NCBI GenBank assembly: GCA_031552765.1
Contig: JAVBME010000025.1
Span: 1-64,000, forward strand
DNA: 64,000 nucleotides
Direction: 5' to 3'
Source of the DNA: JAVBME01 sp031552765
GTDB lineage: Bacteria; Bacillota; Negativicutes; Acidaminococcales; JAISLQ01
In this document: positions 8,347 through 17,639 of the stretch, piece by piece
Layout: every line of letters starts with the position of its first letter
Position numbering within the stretch: position 1 is the stretch's first letter
Translations under genes and position numbers: made by a program
The notes under the pieces: generated by a model
The model's input: only the letters and a program-made list of their open reading frames with translations
Told to the model about the DNA's origin: nothing
Database searches by the model: none

Positions 8347-9093
8347 TTATTTGTTGCATGACTCTGCAAACAGTTTGTTGGCATGCGCCAAATCTTCAGG
8401 CGTATCGACGCCCACGCAGAAAAAATCCGCGGCGATGACTTTGATTTTATAACCGTTCTCCAATGCCCGCAATTGCTCAAGGCATTCCGTTTGCTCCAGC
8501 TCCGTCTGCGGCATTTGCGCAAACTCAAGCAGGAAATCGCGCCGGTAAGCATATATGCCCAAATGTTTAAAGGAAGAGAATTTTTCGCCCCGCACACGCG
8601 GATAAGGCAGCATGGAGCGGGAAAAATAGAGCGCATAGCCGTTTTTATCTGTTACTACTTTTACCGCCGCCGGGTTAGCAAACTCATCTTCTTTTAACGG
8701 TATTTTTACTGTGGCCATTTTAAGCTGCGGCTCATCAAGCAGCGCCGCCGCCAATTGATCGATGATCTCCGGCGGGATGAAAGGCTCGTCGCCCTGCACA
8801 TTTATGATGATATCGGCGTCGGGATATTTCCTGGCGACTTCAGCCAGGCGGTCTGTACCGCTTGGATGGTCAGGGGATGTAAGCAAAGCTTTGCCGCCAA
8901 AAGCTGAAACCGCTCCCACAACACGCTCGTCATCTGTAGCGACCAGGACTTCCCTGCTCAGGCGCGACTTTGCCGCCTGCTCGCACACATGCTGTATCAT
9001 CGGCTTGCCGCCAATGAGGGCCAGCGGTTTTCCCGGCAGACGGGTAGAGGCATAACGCGCCGGTATCACACAAAGCACTTTTACTTCAGCCAT
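8347..9093 (-). CDS. kdsB: CMP-Kdo synthetase KdsB
   Basis: KdsB activates Kdo as CMP-Kdo for transfer to lipid A. The 248 residues match the family length. The nucleotide-binding opening VIPARYASTRLPGKPL is present, with NVQGDEPFIPPE, HLGIYAYRRDFL and the C-terminal VDTPEDL segment. The gene overlaps the end of the waaA-lpxK fusion by eight bases. That gene's Kdo transferase half uses the product of this enzyme. Confidence 0.96.
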   Translation of the reverse strand: MAEVKVLCVIPARYASTRLPGKPLALIGGKPMIQHVCEQAAKSRLSREVLVATDDERVVGAVSAFGGKALLTSPDHPSGTDRLAEVARKYPDADIIINVQGDEPFIPPEIIDQLAAALLDEPQLKMATVKIPLKEDEFANPAAVKVVTDKNGYALYFSRSMLPYPRVRGEKFSSFKHLGIYAYRRDFLLEFAQMPQTELEQTECLEQLRALENGYKIKVIAADFFCVGVDTPEDLAHANKLFAESCNK

Positions 9094-11608
9094 CCCTTCG
9101 CCCCCCTGTCATCGCCTGGCGCAACACTTCCTCAAACTGTCCGTCATTGTCTTTCATCTTTACTTCTATGCAAAGTACATAAAGCGGGCAAGCCCGTTCC
9201 AGGTAAATAAATTCCGTCGGTATCTTTACCGCGTCTTTTTCCGTGATGATGATAGCATGTACATTTTTTTCTAAAGCCCTCTCCAGAACATACTGCATCT
9301 CACTCATACAGTAGTCATGATGGTCGGGGTAACGGATGGTTTCCACCAGGTCTATGCCGATATCGGACAACGACTGCTCGAAAGAAGCCGGGTTGCCGAT
9401 AGCGGAAAAAGCCAGGACGGATTTGCCGTCCATTTCCTGCAAAGGCAAAGGACTGGCGCCGGTGCCTTTGTACCACTCGGCGATTTCCATAAAATGCTTG
9501 GGAAAATGCACGCTTTCAAAAACCAGAGCGTCCGGGTTGTTCTTTTTCAGGATATTGCGCACGTATTTATGCGAGTATTCCGGCGACTGGTCTGTTTTAG
9601 TTAATATAAACATATTCGCCCGGTCAAGGTGCTTGAGCGGCTCACGCAAAGTACCGCGCGGCAACAGGCAGCTGTTGCCGAACATGTTGAGCGTGTCCAC
9701 CAGGACTACGTCCAAATCGCGGGCCAGTTGCCAATGCTGATAGCCGTCGTCCATGATTATGACATCGACATCCATATTGCTGGCCACATACTCACCGCTT
9801 ATAGCGCGGTCTTTACCGATTACTATAGGTATGCCCGGCATTTGCTTGGCCAAAAGGTAAGCTTCATCGCCCGCCTCAAAGGCCGTCATGTAGATCTTTT
9901 TACCGTCAGAGACGACGCCTACCGGCTTGTCCCAATGCGCGCGGTAACCGCGGTTCAAAACGACCACTTTGTAGCCCATATCGCGCAGCATAGTCGCCAT
10001 AGTACGGGCGGTCGGGGTTTTGCCCGTGCCGCCGAGCGTGATATTGCCGAGGCTGATGACTTTACAGGGCAGACGGCTCTGGCTGAACACGCCTATGTTG
10101 TACATTATCAGCTTTATCTTGAGGCCGCCTTCGTACAGCAGGGAAAAGATACTGAGGCAGGCCAGCGCGACCATATCCCAGCCGTTTTTAACATTGCCGT
10201 GGATAAGTTTATACAGATGGAGCTCTGTGCGGCGGCTGAACTTTCTTTCTTCCGCCGAAGCCCAGTCGGTTATCTCGTAAGTACGCGGCAAGTTCCGCAC
10301 TACCGGACCGGCCAGCATCTCCTTGAGATAATTTATACTGCTGGAGGCCGCGCCGCGATTTTCTTTTATTATAGCGTAAGAAGCCTCGCCCATCTTCTGG
10401 CGCAGGCTGTCGTCAGACAATATCTGCAAAAGCTTTTCCGCCAGTTCGCCTTCGCTGCGTACGGTAGCGCAGGCGCCCCGGTTGACGAGCAGCGAGTAGG
10501 AATCCTTGAAGTTAAACATATTGGGGCCGACTATTATCGGTTTGCCGTGAGCGGCCGGCTCAAGGACATTGTGCCCGCCGTGGGGTATAAGGCTGCCGCC
10601 TACGTACACCACGTCGCCCACTGCGTAAATACGGCCGAGTTCGCCGATAGTGTCGATAAGCACCACCGGATGACGGTCGCGTTTATCCGCCTCTTGTTTT
10701 AAAAGCTCCGAGCGTTTGGCGCAAACAAGACCTTCGCCTCTGGCCAAACTTTGTATCTCGTTTAACCGCCCAGGTTTTCTGGGCGCTATGACCAGGCAGG
10801 CCTCAGGAAAATCTTTGCGCACAAGAGAAAACGCCGACAACAGGGCTTTTTCTTCCCCCGGATGGGTACTTCCCGCCACTATGATCGGTCCTTTACCTTT
10901 TATGCCCAGTTCATCGAGAAAACGCAGACGGTCTTCTTCCGTGACTTCGGCATAAGTCTGGTCAAACTTGGTGTTGCCGGTAACGACGACTTTGGCCGGG
11001 TCTGCCCCCAGCCGCATGATATATTCGGCATCAAGTGCAGATTGCATGCAAAAACGCCCTACGCTGCCCAACATGTCGGAAAGTATGCCATAAAGGTACT
11101 TATAAGTTTTGACGCTTTTATCGCTTATACGGCCATTGACCATCATAATGGGTATGCCGCGCCGGCTGATGTCTAAAAGAAAGTTCGGCCACAACTCGGT
11201 TTCTACCGGCATGAAGATACGTGGGCGGATGCGCTCCACCACCAGATTAGTCACAGCCGGCAGATCGAGAGGGAAAAATATGACCGCATTGGCCTCTGGG
11301 ATGATCTGTTTAGCCATAGTATAGCCGCCGGTAGTTACCGCCGACACTAGTATAGGCACATCGGGAAAAGCTTTTCTTATCTCTTTCACCAACGGGCTGG
11401 TAGCCACGATTTCACCGACTGAAGCGCCGTGTATCCAAATAGCGTTGCGCAAAGCCACGCCAGCTATCTCGTGCTCGCAGAAAAAGCCCATACTCTGGCG
11501 GAAACGGCGCGGAAAGCCTTTTTCTTTCAGAGACCGGTAGCAATATATGGGTATGACACAGAAAAAGAAGACAAAGACCAGTAAAATATCATAAATTACA
11601 TATAGCAT
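9086..11608 (-). CDS. waaA-lpxK: Fused Kdo transferase (WaaA/KdtA) and lipid A 4'-kinase (LpxK)
   Basis: A single 840-residue frame joins two consecutive steps of lipid A maturation. Residues 1 to about 430 are Kdo transferase: an N-terminal membrane anchor, HGASVGE with the likely catalytic Glu at 66, PVETELWPN, and the GT-B C-terminal motif HGGHNVLEPAAHGKP. Residues from about 465 are LpxK: a membrane-proximal hydrophobic segment, Walker A GNITLGGTGKTP starting at 521 and DDGYQHW near 620. The linker (about 430-465) has no stop codon or frameshift. In enterobacteria these are separate genes (waaA and lpxK). The start overlaps msbA by 13 bases and has GGAG upstream. Both halves look intact, so a bifunctional enzyme is inferred. 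Confidence 0.93.
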   Translation of the reverse strand: MLYVIYDILLVFVFFFCVIPIYCYRSLKEKGFPRRFRQSMGFFCEHEIAGVALRNAIWIHGASVGEIVATSPLVKEIRKAFPDVPILVSAVTTGGYTMAKQIIPEANAVIFFPLDLPAVTNLVVERIRPRIFMPVETELWPNFLLDISRRGIPIMMVNGRISDKSVKTYKYLYGILSDMLGSVGRFCMQSALDAEYIMRLGADPAKVVVTGNTKFDQTYAEVTEEDRLRFLDELGIKGKGPIIVAGSTHPGEEKALLSAFSLVRKDFPEACLVIAPRKPGRLNEIQSLARGEGLVCAKRSELLKQEADKRDRHPVVLIDTIGELGRIYAVGDVVYVGGSLIPHGGHNVLEPAAHGKPIIVGPNMFNFKDSYSLLVNRGACATVRSEGELAEKLLQILSDDSLRQKMGEASYAIIKENRGAASSSINYLKEMLAGPVVRNLPRTYEITDWASAEERKFSRRTELHLYKLIHGNVKNGWDMVALACLSIFSLLYEGGLKIKLIMYNIGVFSQSRLPCKVISLGNITLGGTGKTPTARTMATMLRDMGYKVVVLNRGYRAHWDKPVGVVSDGKKIYMTAFEAGDEAYLLAKQMPGIPIVIGKDRAISGEYVASNMDVDVIIMDDGYQHWQLARDLDVVLVDTLNMFGNSCLLPRGTLREPLKHLDRANMFILTKTDQSPEYSHKYVRNILKKNNPDALVFESVHFPKHFMEIAEWYKGTGASPLPLQEMDGKSVLAFSAIGNPASFEQSLSDIGIDLVETIRYPDHHDYCMSEMQYVLERALEKNVHAIIITEKDAVKIPTEFIYLERACPLYVLCIEVKMKDNDGQFEEVLRQAMTGGRRDG

Positions 11609-13353
11609 TTATCGGCTCCATTTCCCATGTCTTTTTCCCGAAACTGCGCTTGGTAAAGCTTGGCGTATAAGCCGTCATACGCCAAGAGGCTTTCGTGCGT
11701 GCCTTTTTCCGCCAACCGCCCTTTATCCAGCACTAAAATCAGATCCGCGCGCTGTATAGTGGACAGGCGGTGCGCTATTACAAAAGAAGTCCTGCCGACC
11801 AGCAGCCGGTCGAGGGCTTCCTGCACGATTTTTTCGCTTTCCGTATCAAGAGCAGACGTCGCCTCGTCCAAAACCAGGATGCGCGGATCTTTCAAAAGCG
11901 CGCGGGCAATGGATATCCTCTGGCGTTGGCCGCCGGAAAGGTTTGCCCCCCGGTCGCCCAGCATAGTGTCATAACCGTTTGGCAGTTCGGTGATGAAATT
12001 ATCGGCATTGGCCGAACGCGCGGCCGTGATAACTTCTTCGCGGCTAGCGTCCAGCCGCCCGTAAAGGATATTGTCATAAACACTGCCGTTGAACAGCATA
12101 GTTTCCTGCGGCACGATACCTATCTGCCCGCGCAAAGAGGCCATGGTCACATCATTTATATCTATCCCGTCGATCATTATCCTGCCGCCGGTCGCTTCAT
12201 AAAAACGCGATAGGAGATTGGACACCGTGGTTTTGCCGGCGCCGCTCGGGCCTACTATAGCTACTAGCTGTCCGGCCTCCGCTTTAAAGTCCAGGCCATT
12301 CAATACCGGCTCGCCCGGGTTATAAGAAAAATCCACCTGATCAAAAATGACCTCGCCTTTGACAGGCGGTAACTCAATAGCGCCAGGCTTATCGACGACA
12401 TCCACCGGCATGTCCAAAATGCTGAACACGCGCTGCGCGGCGGCCATAGCCCTTTGTATATCGGCAAAGACCCGCGTCAGCCGTTTGATCGGATTGGAAA
12501 TATTAACAGCGTAAATCAAAAAAGCGATAAGCGAACCTGCTGTTGTGCGCCCATCTATGACTTCCCGCCCGCCATACCAGATTATCGCGGTAACGCCAAG
12601 CGCTGCGGTAAATTCTATCACCGGCGATAATATTGCGCTCAATTGGGCGTTTTTCATATTGGCCCGGAAATTGAGCATATTTTCCTTGTCAAATTTTTCT
12701 ATTTCATACTCTTCACGCACAAAAGACTTTACTACCCGCGCGGAAGAAATCGTCTCCTGCAAGACCGAGGTTATATCCGCGGTACACTCTTGGATGCGAT
12801 GCCCGGAAGCTCGGAGTTTCTTTCCGAAAACATTTATTATGTATAAAACAACCGGAAAAGTGGCGAAGGTAAATAATGTGAGTTTCCAGTCCAGCCATAC
12901 CATAGCCGCGATAGAACCCACAAGAACTACTCCCTCGGTAAAAAGGTCTATGACGCTTTGGATGAGCGCCCCTTGCAAAGCGGCGACATCGTTGGTCACA
13001 TAGCTCATTATCGTACCGGTTTTGTTTTTTTCGTAAAAAGACAGGCCCAGTTCATTAAGTTTACGGTAAACTTGCGCCCGTAGGTCGATTATCACCCGTT
13101 GCCCGGCATAAGCCATCAAATAGCTCTGACCGAAAAAAAACAGCCCCCGGGCAAAAAATACGGCGACGATGCCCAACGCTATGATATTGAGCATCATGGA
13201 GTCACGGGCCGCCAGTACCTTGTCTATTATTTCCCGCACTATCCAGGGAACATACAGATTTCCCGCCGTAGCCATCATGGTGCAGAACATAGCGAAAAAC
13301 AGCTTTGGAGCATAAGGTTTTATATATTTAAACAACCGTATATATTGATTCAT
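11596..13353 (-). CDS. msbA: MsbA-type lipid A ABC exporter
   Basis: The 585-residue half-transporter would flip lipid A-core across the inner membrane. An N-terminal six-helix exporter domain (about 1-310) is followed by a nucleotide-binding domain with Walker A GPSGAGKTT, LSGGQRQRISIARAL, ILVLDEATSALD and the H-loop IAHRLST. General ABC exporters share this layout. The assignment as MsbA rests on its place between lpxB and waaA-lpxK. AGAGG precedes the ATG. Confidence 0.88.
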   Translation of the reverse strand: MNQYIRLFKYIKPYAPKLFFAMFCTMMATAGNLYVPWIVREIIDKVLAARDSMMLNIIALGIVAVFFARGLFFFGQSYLMAYAGQRVIIDLRAQVYRKLNELGLSFYEKNKTGTIMSYVTNDVAALQGALIQSVIDLFTEGVVLVGSIAAMVWLDWKLTLFTFATFPVVLYIINVFGKKLRASGHRIQECTADITSVLQETISSARVVKSFVREEYEIEKFDKENMLNFRANMKNAQLSAILSPVIEFTAALGVTAIIWYGGREVIDGRTTAGSLIAFLIYAVNISNPIKRLTRVFADIQRAMAAAQRVFSILDMPVDVVDKPGAIELPPVKGEVIFDQVDFSYNPGEPVLNGLDFKAEAGQLVAIVGPSGAGKTTVSNLLSRFYEATGGRIMIDGIDINDVTMASLRGQIGIVPQETMLFNGSVYDNILYGRLDASREEVITAARSANADNFITELPNGYDTMLGDRGANLSGGQRQRISIARALLKDPRILVLDEATSALDTESEKIVQEALDRLLVGRTSFVIAHRLSTIQRADLILVLDKGRLAEKGTHESLLAYDGLYAKLYQAQFREKDMGNGADKCYM

Positions 13354-13367
13354 CAGACCTCTCCACT

Positions 13368-14501
13368 TCAGCCATTCCCAGCCATATCAAGCGCCAGCGC
13401 GGCCACCCTTCTGACCGCCCCCGGCTCGCCCAGCCGTTTTTTCATAAACTCCAAATCAGCGGCAATACACGGCCGGTTATCTTCTTTAAGCATATCAAGA
13501 GCCGCTTGCGCTATATTTTCCGGCGTCGCCTCTTCCTGCAAAAGTTCCGGCAGGATGCGGCGACCGGCAACGATATTCGGCAAGCCGATGTCAGGTATTT
13601 TGACAAGTTTCCTGGCAATGAACGCTGTCACAGGCGACGTTTTATAAACTATCACCGACGGCAGCCCGCACAGCGCGGCTTCTAAAGTGACCGTGCCGCT
13701 TGTAGCCAATGCGATGTCAGATATATTCATTATATCATAATTGCGCCCTGTAACAACATGCACCGGCACAGCGGCCTCAGACAAATATTTATGTAAAAGA
13801 GGCTCGGGTATGGTCGATGCTCGCGGCAAAATGAACCTGCACTCAGGCCTTTTTTCCGCCATTATCGCGGCGGCGCCCAAGATAGGCGGCAACAAACGCT
13901 CTATCTCTTGCAGCCTGCTGCCCGGCAACAGCATAACCGTTTTTTCCCCGGGCTGTTTGTTTATCAAACATTCAGCTTCTTCTCTCGACAATGAAGGATG
14001 AACTATATCAAGGAGCGGATGCCCGACAAACTCCACGTCAGCCCCCGCTGCCTGGTAAACATCCCGCTCAAAAGGAAATATGGCGGCTATCTTGGTCACA
14101 ATTTTGGCGACATCTTTAGCCCGCCCCTTACGCCAGGCCCAGGCCGACGGACTGATAAACGAGAGGACGGGGATGCCTTTGGCGCGCGCTAGCTTCGCCA
14201 GGCGCATATTAAAGTCAGGATAGTCTATCACGATCAGGCACGAGGGGCGCCTTTCGTCCATCAACTTACCTAGATCGTCCCGCAATTTAAAAAGTGACGG
14301 CAGCTTGCGCAAAACTTCAACAAGCCCCATCACGCCGTGTTCTTTTATATCAAATAAAACTTCGCCGCCGGCGGCACGTAGCGCGTCGCCGCCCATGCCA
14401 AAAACTTTTATGTTTTTATCCAGCTTAAAGAGCTCCGCTGTCAGAGCTCCGGCATGCAGGTCGCCGGAAGCCTCCCCGGCAGATATCATGATTTGCCGCA
14501 T
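13368..14501 (-). CDS. lpxB: Lipid-A-disaccharide synthase LpxB
   Basis: LpxB joins UDP-2,3-diacylglucosamine and lipid X into the lipid A disaccharide at the inner face of the membrane. The 377 residues match the GT19 family. The N-terminal SAGEASGDLHAG motif, VIDYPDFNMRLA, SPSAWAWRKGR and the sugar-nucleotide region LPGSRLQEIERLLP and ATSGTVTLEAAL are all present. It follows lpxI by 12 bases and precedes msbA by 14, with GAGGAGG as ribosome site. Confidence 0.96.
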   Translation of the reverse strand: MRQIMISAGEASGDLHAGALTAELFKLDKNIKVFGMGGDALRAAGGEVLFDIKEHGVMGLVEVLRKLPSLFKLRDDLGKLMDERRPSCLIVIDYPDFNMRLAKLARAKGIPVLSFISPSAWAWRKGRAKDVAKIVTKIAAIFPFERDVYQAAGADVEFVGHPLLDIVHPSLSREEAECLINKQPGEKTVMLLPGSRLQEIERLLPPILGAAAIMAEKRPECRFILPRASTIPEPLLHKYLSEAAVPVHVVTGRNYDIMNISDIALATSGTVTLEAALCGLPSVIVYKTSPVTAFIARKLVKIPDIGLPNIVAGRRILPELLQEEATPENIAQAALDMLKEDNRPCIAADLEFMKKRLGEPGAVRRVAALALDMAGNG

Positions 14502-14513
14502 CTTTTTCCTCCT

Positions 14514-15317
14514 CTAGCGAACGACTACTGCTATGCTTTTTTCATCAGCCAGAGCCAGCGCCTCTTCCCTTTGCACAAACAAGGTGCGCCCCGCTTCCAT
14601 AACTATAGCGGAAGCCCCTGCCTCAACCATTGATTTTATAGTATCAAGACCAACGCTCGGCACATCAAACCGCTGATCCTGTTGCGGTTTTGCTGCTTTA
14701 GCGACTACAACTCCCTGGCCGCCCAGCTCACCGCCCCGTTTGATGCAGGCGTCAGTGCCCTCTATAGCCTCTACAGCCATGACGGCCTGGTTTTTGACAA
14801 CCACCGTCTGACCTATATCCAGCCGTCCTATTTCTTTGGCCATGTCAAGGCCATATAGGATATCTTTTTCTTCCCGTTCATCAGGAGCGCGTTTTGACAA
14901 CTGTCCTACCGGCGGCAGCATAATTTTTATCATTTCCGTCTGATCCATAACCGTTATACCGTCCTTTGCCAATTCAGCCACGATTGCCAGCATTATAGTG
15001 TCGTCATTGCGGTTGGGCAGGGAAAACAATACCTTCATAGCGCGAAAATCCAAAGCAAAACCTTTGTATAGTACTTCTTTGGTGACTTTGCCCAGCATAG
15101 TGACAAGTTTTATGTCGCACTTTTGCAATGTCTTGATTATTTTATCGATCTTGCCGGCGCTTATTTCATAGTATTCGTCCACACAGTCCTTAAGGCAAGC
15201 CTCAACTGTCGGCAAAAGCGCTATAGCGGTAACATGAAAGCCCCTGCCGCGAGCGGCACGGGCAAAATCGACCGGTAAAAAGCCTTTCCCAGCCAATAAA
15301 CCAATTTTCTCCTGCAT
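14514..15317 (-). CDS. lpxI: UDP-2,3-diacylglucosamine pyrophosphatase LpxI
   Basis: The 267-residue protein belongs to the LpxI (DUF1009) family, which hydrolyses UDP-2,3-diacylglucosamine to lipid X by a mechanism unrelated to LpxH. Visible family traits are the IGLLAGKGFLPVDFARAA opening, LGKVTKEVLYKG, a central DGITVMDQTEM segment and the C-terminal PSVGLDTIKSMVEAGAS. It lies between lpxA and lpxB, exactly where the pathway step belongs. No LpxH- or LpxG-like metallophosphoesterase is seen in the window. Confidence 0.95.
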   Translation of the reverse strand: MQEKIGLLAGKGFLPVDFARAARGRGFHVTAIALLPTVEACLKDCVDEYYEISAGKIDKIIKTLQKCDIKLVTMLGKVTKEVLYKGFALDFRAMKVLFSLPNRNDDTIMLAIVAELAKDGITVMDQTEMIKIMLPPVGQLSKRAPDEREEKDILYGLDMAKEIGRLDIGQTVVVKNQAVMAVEAIEGTDACIKRGGELGGQGVVVAKAAKPQQDQRFDVPSVGLDTIKSMVEAGASAIVMEAGRTLFVQREEALALADEKSIAVVVR

Positions 15318-15330
15318 ACTCTACCCCTAA

Positions 15331-16146
15331 TCAGTCTTCTTTTCTGGTACGGCAGATGCCGCGCTCCACATTGCGCAAAAAACGCAAAAGATGCTCTATC
15401 TCTTCGCTTGTTTGCAGTTCCTGTTCCATCTCTGCTATCGCTTGCTCCAAAGAAAGCCCAGAACGATATATGAGCTTATAAGCCTTTTTCAGGTCGCTCC
15501 TCACTTGCGGAGAAATGCCGGCACGGGCAAGCCCAACGCTGTTTAACCCGATGACAAAGGAGGGATTACCATCGGCGATGACAAAAGGCAAAACATCCTG
15601 CGTTACTTTTGCCATACCGCCGATCATAGCGTTGCGGCCTATTTTAACAAACTGATGCACGCCGGTCAGTCCGCCGATAACGGCGCGGTCTTCGACTTCC
15701 ACATGCCCGGCCAATCCGGCGCAGTTGGACATGATGACATTGTTGCCAACTATGCAATTGTGCGCGACGTGAGTTCCGGCCATCATCAGTACATTGTTGC
15801 CGATGCGCGTTTCGTTTCCTTCGCCGGTCGCCCGGTTTACTGTAGCGCATTCTCTTATTTTCACATTATCGCCAATAATTACATAACTCTTTTCGCCGAC
15901 AAATTTTAAATCTTGCGGTTCGCCGCCGATGACGCAACCAGGATAAAAGACGCAATTTTTACCGACAGATGTCCAGCCTTCTAGCACGGCATGGGCGCCC
16001 ACCTTAGTACCGCTATCTATGCTGACGTTCTCTCCTATAACCGCATATGGCCCGATTTCAACATCTTTGGCTATTTTTGCGCCAGGATAGATGACAGCTG
16101 TTTCGTGTATTTTCCTCAAAGGAACCACTACTGAATCGTTTTTCAT
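15331..16146 (-). CDS. lpxA: UDP-N-acetylglucosamine acyltransferase LpxA
   Basis: LpxA starts lipid A synthesis by O-acylating UDP-GlcNAc. The 271-residue protein is a left-handed beta-helix of hexapeptide repeats (about 10-190) with a C-terminal helical bundle. The catalytic His sits in MMAGTHVAHNC, matching the conserved HIAH region. The QFVKIGRNAMIGGMAKVTQDV segment and ADGNPS are also family hallmarks. GGGAGG precedes the ATG. A 154-base gap separates it from fabZ, with an AT-rich stretch that may carry its own promoter. Confidence 0.96.
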   Translation of the reverse strand: MKNDSVVVPLRKIHETAVIYPGAKIAKDVEIGPYAVIGENVSIDSGTKVGAHAVLEGWTSVGKNCVFYPGCVIGGEPQDLKFVGEKSYVIIGDNVKIRECATVNRATGEGNETRIGNNVLMMAGTHVAHNCIVGNNVIMSNCAGLAGHVEVEDRAVIGGLTGVHQFVKIGRNAMIGGMAKVTQDVLPFVIADGNPSFVIGLNSVGLARAGISPQVRSDLKKAYKLIYRSGLSLEQAIAEMEQELQTSEEIEHLLRFLRNVERGICRTRKED

Positions 16147-16300
16147 TGGTAGCCTCCCGCTGTTAAAGCTTTAAATAAACTATTAACTATATAATCGGCA
16201 GTAATAATGTTTTATTGCTGGCAAAATTAAAGCATTTAGGCGGATAAGAGATTATATATGGCTAAAAAATGAAAATACATATCATATTTTAGCTGTTTGT
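16147..16300 (-). promoter_or_regulatory. AT-rich intergenic gap upstream of lpxA, possible promoter
   Basis: This is the largest gap in the lipid A cluster. On the minus strand a TATAAT hexamer lies at 16251-16256. There is only a poor -35 match (TGTATT) 17 bases upstream, so promoter activity is uncertain. A weak AT-only inverted repeat (GCTAAAA/TTTTAGC) spans 16261-16293. It may allow lpxA-lpxI-lpxB-msbA to be expressed apart from lpxC-fabZ. Confidence 0.3.
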
Positions 16301-16747
16301 TCATTTTTTCGCTTCTTTGCTTACCATGGCAAACATAAATTCACCTTCGGCTACCAGTTCCGAGCCGACATGGGCAACAGAACCTATCTTACCCATATTG
16401 CCTTTAATTTTAAGAATGGTCGATTCCATGAGAACCTGGTCGCCGGGAACTACCGGCCTGCGGAACTTTACTTTGTCTATGCCGGTAAATAATGCCAATT
16501 TGCCCCGGTGCTCTTCCGGATATAAAAGGGTGACCCCGCCTACCTGCGCCATTGCTTCTACTAAAAGAACCCCGGGCATTATCGGCTGGTCAGGAAAATG
16601 GCCGTGAAATTGTATTTCGTTGAAAGTAATATTTTTTATGCCTAAGCCGCGCTTCATAGGCTCTAACTCCAAAATGCGGTCAATAAGCAAAAACGGGTAT
16701 CTGTGTGGCAATATTTCCTGGATTTCAAGGATATTTAAACTTAACAT
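16301..16747 (-). CDS. fabZ: 3-hydroxyacyl-ACP dehydratase FabZ
   Basis: FabZ dehydrates 3-hydroxyacyl-ACP in fatty acid synthesis and competes with LpxA/LpxD for the same acyl-ACP pool. The 148-residue hot-dog-fold protein shows the active-site segment GHFPDQPIMPGVLLVEAMAQ, with the catalytic His and Glu, and the opening ILPHRYPFLLIDRI. It overlaps lpxC by seven bases. The lpxC-fabZ-lpxA order is common in Gram-negative bacteria. Confidence 0.96.
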   Translation of the reverse strand: MLSLNILEIQEILPHRYPFLLIDRILELEPMKRGLGIKNITFNEIQFHGHFPDQPIMPGVLLVEAMAQVGGVTLLYPEEHRGKLALFTGIDKVKFRRPVVPGDQVLMESTILKIKGNMGKIGSVAHVGSELVAEGEFMFAMVSKEAKK

Positions 16748-17598
16748 GAGCCGCTCTCTCCTTTTTTCGCATATTCAGCTATTTTTTTAGCAAGTGCTGT
16801 ATTCAAGGCATGCCCTGACTTTACCGCTATTATATGGCCGCAAAAACGGCCCGCCAAAAACAGGTCGCCCAGCAGGTCTAAAAGCTTGTGCCGTACCAGC
16901 TCGTTGTCAAACCTGAGCGGCGTCAATACTCTTTCTTCGTCATAAACGATAACGTTGTCCGCGCTTCCTCCCAGGCCCAGTCCCATTTTTTTCAGCCCTT
17001 CAACTTCGTGCATGAAAGCTATCGTCCTGGCCGGGGCTATTTCTTTGGCAAAGTCGTCTCTACCGGCTTCGATATCAAGATACTGCGAACCCAAAAGAGG
17101 ATGGTCGTTCAAAGAAAGAAAAGAAAATCTTTGCCCGGCATAAGGCACGGCGACGATGTACCTGTCCCCGTCATGTATGGCAAACTCTCTGTCTATATGA
17201 AGCACTGCTCTTTCTTTATCCTGCTCCAGTATGCCGGCCTCTTTTATCAGCTCTATAAAAGGCATCGCGCTGCCGTCAGCTACCGGCGGTTCCGGACCGT
17301 CAAGCTCTACCTGACAGTTGTCAACTCCTGTGATGTAAAGCGCCGATAAAAGGTGCTCGACAGTAAAAACCTCCCGGCCTTCGTGACAAAGTGTGGTAGC
17401 ACGCACGGTAGCGCCGACAAAAGCCGCCCGGGCCGGTATAGCAGTACGCTCCGGCAAATCGGCGCGCACAAAAATTATCCCGCTGTCGGGCGGCAATGGT
17501 TTCAAGACCACAGTCGCCGGTTTACCGGAATGAAGGCCTATGCCTGTATAGGAAACATCTTTGGCAAGGGTCTTTTGCCTGTAGTTTTTAATATCCAA
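16741..17598 (-). CDS. lpxC: UDP-3-O-acyl-N-acetylglucosamine deacetylase LpxC
   Basis: LpxC is the zinc-dependent committed enzyme of lipid A synthesis. The 285-residue protein shows VSYTGIGLHSG near the N-terminus, the zinc-binding TVEHLLSAL, and RHKLLDLLGDLFL with the second zinc His and Asp. I place the start at a TTG (17598) with GGAGG six bases upstream. The longer in-frame reading to 17697 would run into the preceding acyltransferase gene and adds residues with no match to LpxC. It starts 42 bases after that gene. Confidence 0.94.
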   Translation of the reverse strand: MDIKNYRQKTLAKDVSYTGIGLHSGKPATVVLKPLPPDSGIIFVRADLPERTAIPARAAFVGATVRATTLCHEGREVFTVEHLLSALYITGVDNCQVELDGPEPPVADGSAMPFIELIKEAGILEQDKERAVLHIDREFAIHDGDRYIVAVPYAGQRFSFLSLNDHPLLGSQYLDIEAGRDDFAKEIAPARTIAFMHEVEGLKKMGLGLGGSADNVIVYDEERVLTPLRFDNELVRHKLLDLLGDLFLAGRFCGHIIAVKSGHALNTALAKKIAEYAKKGESGSC

Positions 17599-17639
17599 AA
17601 TACGCCTCCTTTCTATGTTAAATTTATATTTATCATATC

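Noticed and set aside
8325..8636. Minus-strand open frame of 103 codons inside kdsB
   Set aside because: It overlaps kdsB in another frame and has no similarity to a known family.
9629..10702. Long open frame on the plus strand (357 codons)
   Set aside because: It is fully antisense to the waaA-lpxK gene, has no recognisable domain, and all its neighbours run on the other strand.
16261..16293. AT-rich hairpin between fabZ and lpxA as a terminator
   Set aside because: The stem is almost all A-T pairs with a 19-base loop, too weak to support termination.
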